Shown: positions 58,823 to 64,000 of the stretch, one piece after another
Layout of the letters: each line of letters starts with the position of its first letter
How positions within the stretch are numbered: the stretch's first letter is position 1
Assembly (NCBI GenBank): GCA_015501585.1
Contig: JADNRY010000215.1
Location: 1 to 64,000, forward strand
Source of the DNA: Rhodocollybia butyracea
Taxonomy: Eukaryota > Basidiomycota > Agaricomycetes > Agaricales > Omphalotaceae
DNA: 64,000 nucleotides
Direction: 5' to 3'
Notes under the pieces: model-generated
What the model was told of the DNA's origin: nothing
Database searches by the model: none
The model's input: only the letters and a program-made list of their open reading frames with translations
Translations under genes and position numbers: made by a program

Positions 58823-59513
58823 CAATCACATTTCGAGGTGCTTGGTTTCGGTTGATTAAGGTTTGCATCTCCTCACAAAGCTTGTTGTATTTCTGAGCCA
58901 ACTCTGCAATTCCAGGATCTTGCCGTTTCACGGAGTTCTGTGTTTGCTCATTAATACAATGGTCTGTAATTCTTAAATGAAGACGTCAAATTAAAAGCAG
59001 AAAATCCAAGCTCACCACTTTGCTGTTTTCTATAAGACTGTTCCAAACGATCTAATTCAAATTTATGGCTTCGCAAACGCTCCTGTATCCTCATCTTCAG
59101 CGCCCGTGCATTCATCCTTTTAGTCAAAAAAGGGCTATTGAGAAGGTGTCGAAGAGATTGCCGATCAACTACTCCCAAGGCACTCTCCTTCTGATGTACT
59201 TTGGCATGAGCATGTCGTAAAGCCTCTCGTGTTGAATCTATCTCCATCTGTGTAGTGGCCGCCTCCCAAATCGGAGTATCCATATCAGTGAGAGTTGATT
59301 GAAGGTCAGAGATACGTTTCTGCATGTTATCATGGATTTGTCGAAGCCGAAGTGCTTCTTCCACAGCTGTCTTCCCATTATTCTTGGCTTGACCTGTGAT
59401 GCAAATGTAAAGGTTGCCAAAATCAATAAAAGTAGTAAGAGAACAATACGTATGGGGTAATGGTTTTGTCTGAGCTACAACTTGAGCTCGCCACTGACTA
59501 CGTAGAAAATCAC
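58822..59513 (-). pseudogene. second KDZ transposase fragment (C-terminal part)
   Basis: Minus strand: FLRSQWRAQVVAQTKPLP (about 59510-59455), an intron, then GQAKNNGKTAVEEALRLRQI, HQKESALGVVDRQSLRHLL, LKMRIQERLRSHKFELDRLE, a further intron with acceptor near 58963, then VKRQDPGIAELAQKYNKLCE and NRNQAPRNVIAS, where repeat B' begins. The family's last residues are missing. Coding sense is kept across about 190 residues, better than in the first KDZ copy, so it comes from a different element. Confidence 0.8.
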
Positions 59514-59514
59514 A

Positions 59515-59990
59515 TCAACCTGTTCCTATTAATTATCGATCCCCAGCTGTTCCCTTTCGTCCTCGATCCCCTCCCATTCCCGTTCGTCCCCAATCCCCTC
59601 CCATTCCCGTTTGTTCTTGATCCCCAGCCATTCCCTTTCGTTCTCGATCCCCTCCTATTCCCGTGCGTTCTCGATCACCCCTTCCTGTTCGTTCTCAGCC
59701 TCACCAATATGGGAACTTTGGGGATCAAATGGCTGGTCCGAGCCGATTTTCTGGGGCGTACACCGGTCCGACCCAATATGCTGAGCTATATACTGGTTTG
59801 AGTAATTTTTCTGGGGGTACACTCGTCCAAGCCATTATGATGCCAGCAGGGGGTACAACGGTCCAAGTCGATATGGTGCTGTTGGGGGATACGCTGGCCC
59901 AAATCAATATGATGGGGGGTATGCTGGGACGAGTCGATTCCTTGGGGCATACGCATCATAGAGTTGTTTACATATCACCTGAATGACTAT
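59515..59990 (+). repeat. degenerate coding repeats (Pro-rich, then Gly-Tyr-rich)
   Basis: 59540-59690 has about 33-bp units around CCCCTCCCATTCCCG (in one frame RSPPIPVRPQSPPIPV). 59740-59960 has about 40-bp units that read GGY.GP.QY in the proper frame and end in AYAS plus TAG. The frame changes within a G-run near 59812. It looks like the low-complexity C-terminus of a broken gene; upstream exons are gone. Confidence 0.45.
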
Positions 59991-60148
59991 TTAAGTTTGG
60001 TATACAGATGATTATATAATATTAAAATGAAGCATGTTACCTCAAACGTTGAAGGCTGCACTTGAGATGATACCACAAATAATTTAGAGGTATGGTAACA
60101 TCCATGGTGGATGCTACCACACACATTTTATTTTGATGCATGGTATCA

Positions 60149-60810
60149 TCCATCTGTGGTTGCAACCACCCATCGGTTGGATGCATCCATCTGTGGTTGC
60201 AACCACCCATGGTGGATGCATCCATCTGTGGTTGCAACCACCCATGGTGGATGCATCCATCTGTGGTTGCAACCACCCATGGTGGATGCATCCATCTGTG
60301 GTTGCAACCACCCATGGTGGATGCATCCATCTGTGGTTGCAACCACCCATGGTGGATGCATCCATCTGTGGTTGCAACCACCCATGGTGGATGCATCCAT
60401 CTGTGGTTGCAACCACCCATGGTGGATGCATCCATCTGTGGTTGCAACCACCCATGGTGGATGCATCCATCTGTGGTTGCAACCACCCATGGTGGATGCA
60501 TCCATCTGTGGTTGCAACCACCCATGGTGGATGCATCCATCTGTGGTTGCAACCACCCATGGTGGATGCATCCATCTGTGGTGGCAACCACCCATGGTGG
60601 ATGCATCCATCTGTGGTGGCAACCACCCATGGTGGATGCATCCATCTGTGGTGGCAACCACCCATGGTGGATGCATCCATCTGTGGTGGCAACCACCCAT
60701 GGTGGATGCATCCATCTGTGGTGGCAACCACCCATGGTGGATGCATCCATCTGTGGTGGCAACCACCCATGGTGGATGCACCCATCTGTGGTTGCAACCA
60801 CATGGTGGAG
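60149..60810. repeat. 35-bp minisatellite, about 18 copies
   Basis: Unit of 35 bp: CCATCTGTGGTTGCAACCAC followed by CCATGGTGGATGCAT. The first dozen copies have GGTTGCAACC; the following six (60576-60780) have GGTGGCAACC; the final unit returns to GGTTGCAACC. Each unit holds short palindromes (GGTTGCAACC, CCATGG, ATGCAT). No stop occurs in any of the frames, so long ORFs appear on both strands; these are by-products of the repeat. Related single motifs flank it at 60101-60150 and 60785-60830. Confidence 0.95.
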
Positions 60811-60839
60811 CAATCCAGGGTGGTACAACTCCATGATTT

Positions 60840-61920
60840 TGGCCTTCTTAGGCCAATTCTTGACATAGGGTATTTACCCTAACATGGGTTGTAGGGGGGC
60901 TGCCTGAAGTGGGCAAGCTCACAAGCTCACCAAGTATACCACTGTTTGAATTCTACCCTCAGACATCTGCATTCCAGGGGCCACACCTCTTTCCAATGGC
61001 CACCCCATTTGCCTGAAAGTTCCACAAAGTGGTCAACACACTACTGCGCTCTTCTTTGTCTACCGAGGGTCCCACTTTGGAAAGCTTGGTAGCCACGTTA
61101 GTTTCATTCAGCCCCCTTCAAATTCAGGATACACATCAACCGGGCTTTTTGTCTTGCAGCACATACAGTTGGAGCAGATGAGGGAGAGTCAGTGTTTTAA
61201 GCTTACAAAAACGATAACCAGTGAAGCTTTCCAAGTGCATCAAAATGACCTTGTTGTGGTTCATGAACCTAGAGGTCTTCATGAACAGGGCAAAAAGCTC
61301 ATTGCACCTTATCAAGCACATTATCTGCCCCTGGTCATGCCTGAGTTTACCCAGATTGTTGTGCCTAAAATCACTTATGTCCCAGCAGCCGGACCTTCAA
61401 TTTAGATGGCTTGGACTTGGGACTTGTGTGATGCTTGTATCATATCCTTGTGTAGTTGTTGTATATATCTCCTTTTGTTTCCTTATTCACTATAGTCTCA
61501 TCCTGTACATTATTGAAAAACCACATTGGTTAGAATTAGTATTTTTGTAAGACATTATTGAAAACTATGACGAGTTGGTTAGACTTAGTATTTTGTAAAT
61601 ACCAACTGTTAGCTGTAGCATAATAATACAATGGATTTAATCAGTGATGGCTGTCCCGGCATCCGCAACGACGTTAAACTAGATGATGAAGAGTTTAGTA
61701 TGGCCGCTTTGCCCTTGCCTAACAAGGTGCGTAGATCCATCTCAAACAATAAGTTTTGAATTTCCTTATCGGGCATTGTTTAATTTCTCGATAAGCCACA
61801 GGCCTGGGAACAGTGGTACAATGGCAAACAATGATATGGACAGTAACTGTATAATGAGTACACTTGGGTATGTGATTTCTTTCTTAGCATTTACAGACCT
61901 TAGAACTTACACTTGACCAT
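60840..61920. other. no firm gene; possible exon near 61154-61405
   Basis: An 83-codon plus-strand ORF (61154-61405; VVVHEPRGLHEQGKKLIAPY) has protein-like composition and may be an isolated exon of a transposon-derived gene. A short ORF at 61683-61916 is weaker. Confidence 0.3.
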
Positions 61921-62753
61921 ATGCCCAAAGAACCTAAACCACGCACCAAACCAGAGCCGACAGGACTTCAACGTATTACACATTCATTAGGCCAAGTCCC
62001 TCCAGATGCACCCAATCTATCCCAAGTCAATCGCAATGCTTGCCTCACGTGTCAAGCGTTACAAGGAAAGACTGCCTCAAATGAGGACAATGAATCAGAA
62101 GAAGATATTGCACCCATGGAGCAGCTGAAGAGGAATGGGGCTAAGAAGGCCCAAAGGGTAAGATCAGTTTGCTTCAACCTATCTCTCTACATGTTTTGAC
62201 TTTGGCGCCATCTTAGAAGAAGAGCAAAACTGCGTCAAATGTTGGCCAGGCGGAGCAGGAAGAAGGTGAGGAAGAACAGGCTCCAGCACCTACCAAGAAA
62301 AGTTCAAAGGTTATACACCTCCATTTTGGATTTATAGTAGTACATGGACTGACTGGGCTATGGCACTTAGATGAAGAAAAGCACGGTGGCAAATTTGCGA
62401 GATCATGTTACTCATGGGCCGGAACACGAACAGGTGTGCTGTTCTTCCACTTATTCAAGTACAAATTTTAGTGACATTTATTTTGTAGTTGGAAGATGTC
62501 CCTGTCGTTGTGCCTCTTGTGCGGGTATGCCAATCTCTCTTGCTTAACAGCTTAACCTTTACTGATACCCGCTAAATTTTGCCTTCAGGACGCATTGGCA
62601 TTGTTCTCAGAAGCTGAACCTGACAGCACATCCTGGCCACCTACACCGAATGAACCTAGCCGGTCATCCCACTATTACTCTAGTATAAGCTCCACTATTG
62701 CAATGATGCAATTGTATGAACCTGTACTGTTTATTTGTGCGAGGTCTCATTGA
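61921..62753 (+). CDS. small five-exon gene of unknown function
   Basis: Exons 61921-62157, 62217-62309, 62371-62433, 62489-62524, 62589-62753; all introns 55-64 bp with GT..AG and all joins in phase, giving 197 residues. The protein is hydrophilic: a basic N-terminus (MPKEPKPRTKPEPTGLQRIT), one CLTC, acidic and lysine clusters (NEDNESEEDI; KKSKTASN), and a Ser/Pro-rich end. No domain recognised. The short exons and clean splicing argue for a real gene; its surroundings suggest it could belong to a transposon. Confidence 0.6.
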
Positions 62754-63800
62754 GTTGTCAAAGGTGATCCTCCTTTGAATTGTGACTGACTAGCTTTGTG
62801 CTAGGACAAGTCTTATTCCACCAGTTATGAACAATAAATAGTTCTGTTTCTAGATTTGCCAATTCCAACAATGGGACCAAGTGTCCAAACAATAGGCCAC
62901 GCCTTTCAACAATGGGACCAAATGTCCAAATACTGAGTCAACAATATGACTCAGTGTCATACCTCTCACAATAGAGAAGCAGGCAACAACTTTAGTTTTT
63001 CTAGATTTAGATCCACTGATGTAACTGAGCAGAGAGAACTGTAAACTCTAGTGTGTTCTTCAGAGCAACACACAACAAGGATACCAAGTCCATGAGGAAC
63101 CAACCTCTAGTAATACAACCCCAACAATGCTAAATAGGATTCCTACATGCATTGAGGAGTAGAGTGAGGAGAGAGACAGATGTAAGTCCAACTCAAACCT
63201 GGGGAATGCACATCAGAATTGTGCCCCCTTTTATACTATTTTAGATGTGATTATTAATAGATGATGTGTACAGTAAGCAAGAGAAACTGAGATGAGTAAT
63301 GAAAGTAGCCTTAGTAAGTATGTACAGGATATATCAGTAATCATGTTTGTTGATCTATAATGAACTTTGGAGAGTATCAGTCATCATTTCAAGTATGATC
63401 AGTAAGCCTTTCAGATTTGTATGATTCAGCAGACTTAATGCTGACTGAAGTCATATGTATAAGCCAATTATTTAGGTCCATGAACATTATCTAGCAAATA
63501 GCCAAGTATGTCTCTATTGAACTAACACCTCCACTTGTGAACTTTGTGTGTGAATGAAGTTCCCTTGAGTATGCATCAAGTAAGTCTAGCCTCATATTGA
63601 GTGATCACCTATATGTTCTAGGTTATGCACTCGCATAGGACTTGGGTTAGAGTACAAAGTGTGGGAAATGCTTATACCATCCACAATGCAACTCAGTGGG
63701 TACAATAGACTTCCTATCAGCTTTAGCTAACAGTGTGGGACTCACTATAGCCCTTAGTATCCAATGTACAATGCAGATAAACTTGGAATAGCAATATCTA
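62754..63800. other. no supported gene
   Basis: AT-rich with only short ORFs. A small local repeat (CAACAATGGGACCAA) occurs near 62866 and 62909. Confidence 0.35.
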
Positions 63801-63801
63801 G

Positions 63802-64000
63802 ATTATACAAGCCTGGCCAGTAAACCAGCATATCACTGCACTAGGCATGATACTGTGGCCACTGCGCCGCCTGCCTTTGGTGGTGCTGCCCCTCAGCACC
63901 CTTTGGCTTTGCAGACAACGGGTGCTGCTCCTATAAAGGCTAAGAAAATCCTACAGGACTGTGTTCACAAGGTGCAGGAGCTTTTGCGCTGGATGGCTCT
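63802..64000 (+). CDS. partial ORF at right edge
   Basis: An open frame runs to the window edge (ATAPPAFGGAAPQHPLALQT, then KAKKILQDCVHKVQELLRWM). Ala/Pro-rich then amphipathic; possibly an exon of a transposon protein. Start and family unknown. Confidence 0.35.

Noticed and set aside
60037..60882. Six overlapping long ORFs (210-265 codons)
   Set aside because: All derive from the 35-bp minisatellite; none has codon structure or unique sequence.
1..64000. tRNA, rRNA, secondary-metabolite backbone genes
   Set aside because: No T-loop/acceptor pattern, ribosomal sequence, or PKS/NRPS/terpene signature could be found by reading.

Overview
The window looks like genomic DNA of a mushroom-forming basidiomycete (Agaricomycetes). 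Introns are about 50-65 bp and numerous, genes lie tightly packed on both strands in the first 30 kb, and several families typical of that group occur: a DUF6535-type membrane protein, an F-box protein, a NACHT/WD40 STAND receptor, KDZ transposases and Ty3-type gag sequences. No tRNA, rRNA or CRISPR was seen.

Region 1 (1-30 kb) is gene-rich. In order: a DUF6535-like membrane protein gene (680-3762, one apparent frameshift); five diverged tandem units (about 3.95-6.49 kb); a thioredoxin-fold membrane protein gene (6996-8199, minus) divergent from an F-box gene (8500-9888); a 13-exon Kex1-like serine carboxypeptidase gene (10584-13220); an unrecognised conserved-looking gene (13555-14926); then three neighbouring broken genes: a DsbA-like protein (15115-16000, minus), a PCID2/Thp1 TREX-2 subunit (16207-17790, plus) and an amidohydrolase (18108-21893, minus). 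A large intact NACHT plus 14-WD40 receptor gene follows (24678-29679).

Region 2 (30-34 kb) is poor in genes and holds one decayed coding region.

Region 3 (34268-44602) is the most interesting part: a 10,335-bp DNA transposon with a perfect 17-bp terminal inverted repeat (TATGGCACATATAGTGT) flanked by a 6-bp direct repeat (TTCATG). It carries an integrase-type DDE transposase gene (now with a nonsense codon), a plus-strand multi-exon gene of unknown function, two minus-strand unknown genes, a 123-bp tandem array between the convergent genes, and, just inside both ends, inverted arrays of a 15-bp GCGGACC-type minisatellite. I cannot assign it to a named family; the 6-bp duplication and integrase-like core suggest an IS3EU-like affinity as a hypothesis only.

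Region 4 (44.6-59.5 kb) is a nest of other transposable elements: a KDZ transposase gene split by a 1,970-bp insertion with a 5-bp duplication; a gag-only LTR retrotransposon (51781-55874, 253-bp LTRs, 5-bp duplication ATGTC) itself hit by a 741-bp hAT-like MITE (8-bp duplication CCCTTGAC); a solo LTR with a cut-off gag start; two 927-bp direct copies of another repeat, the second joined head-to-head to an inverted copy, giving a palindrome of about 1.4 kb; and a second KDZ C-terminal fragment.

Region 5 (59.5-64 kb) contains degenerate coding repeats, an 18-copy 35-bp minisatellite open in all reading frames, a small five-exon gene (61921-62753) and a gene fragment running off the right edge. 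Single-base breaks, several of them in homopolymers, occur in several otherwise good genes, so some frameshifts could be base-calling errors; the 15-22 kb block has too many to explain that way.
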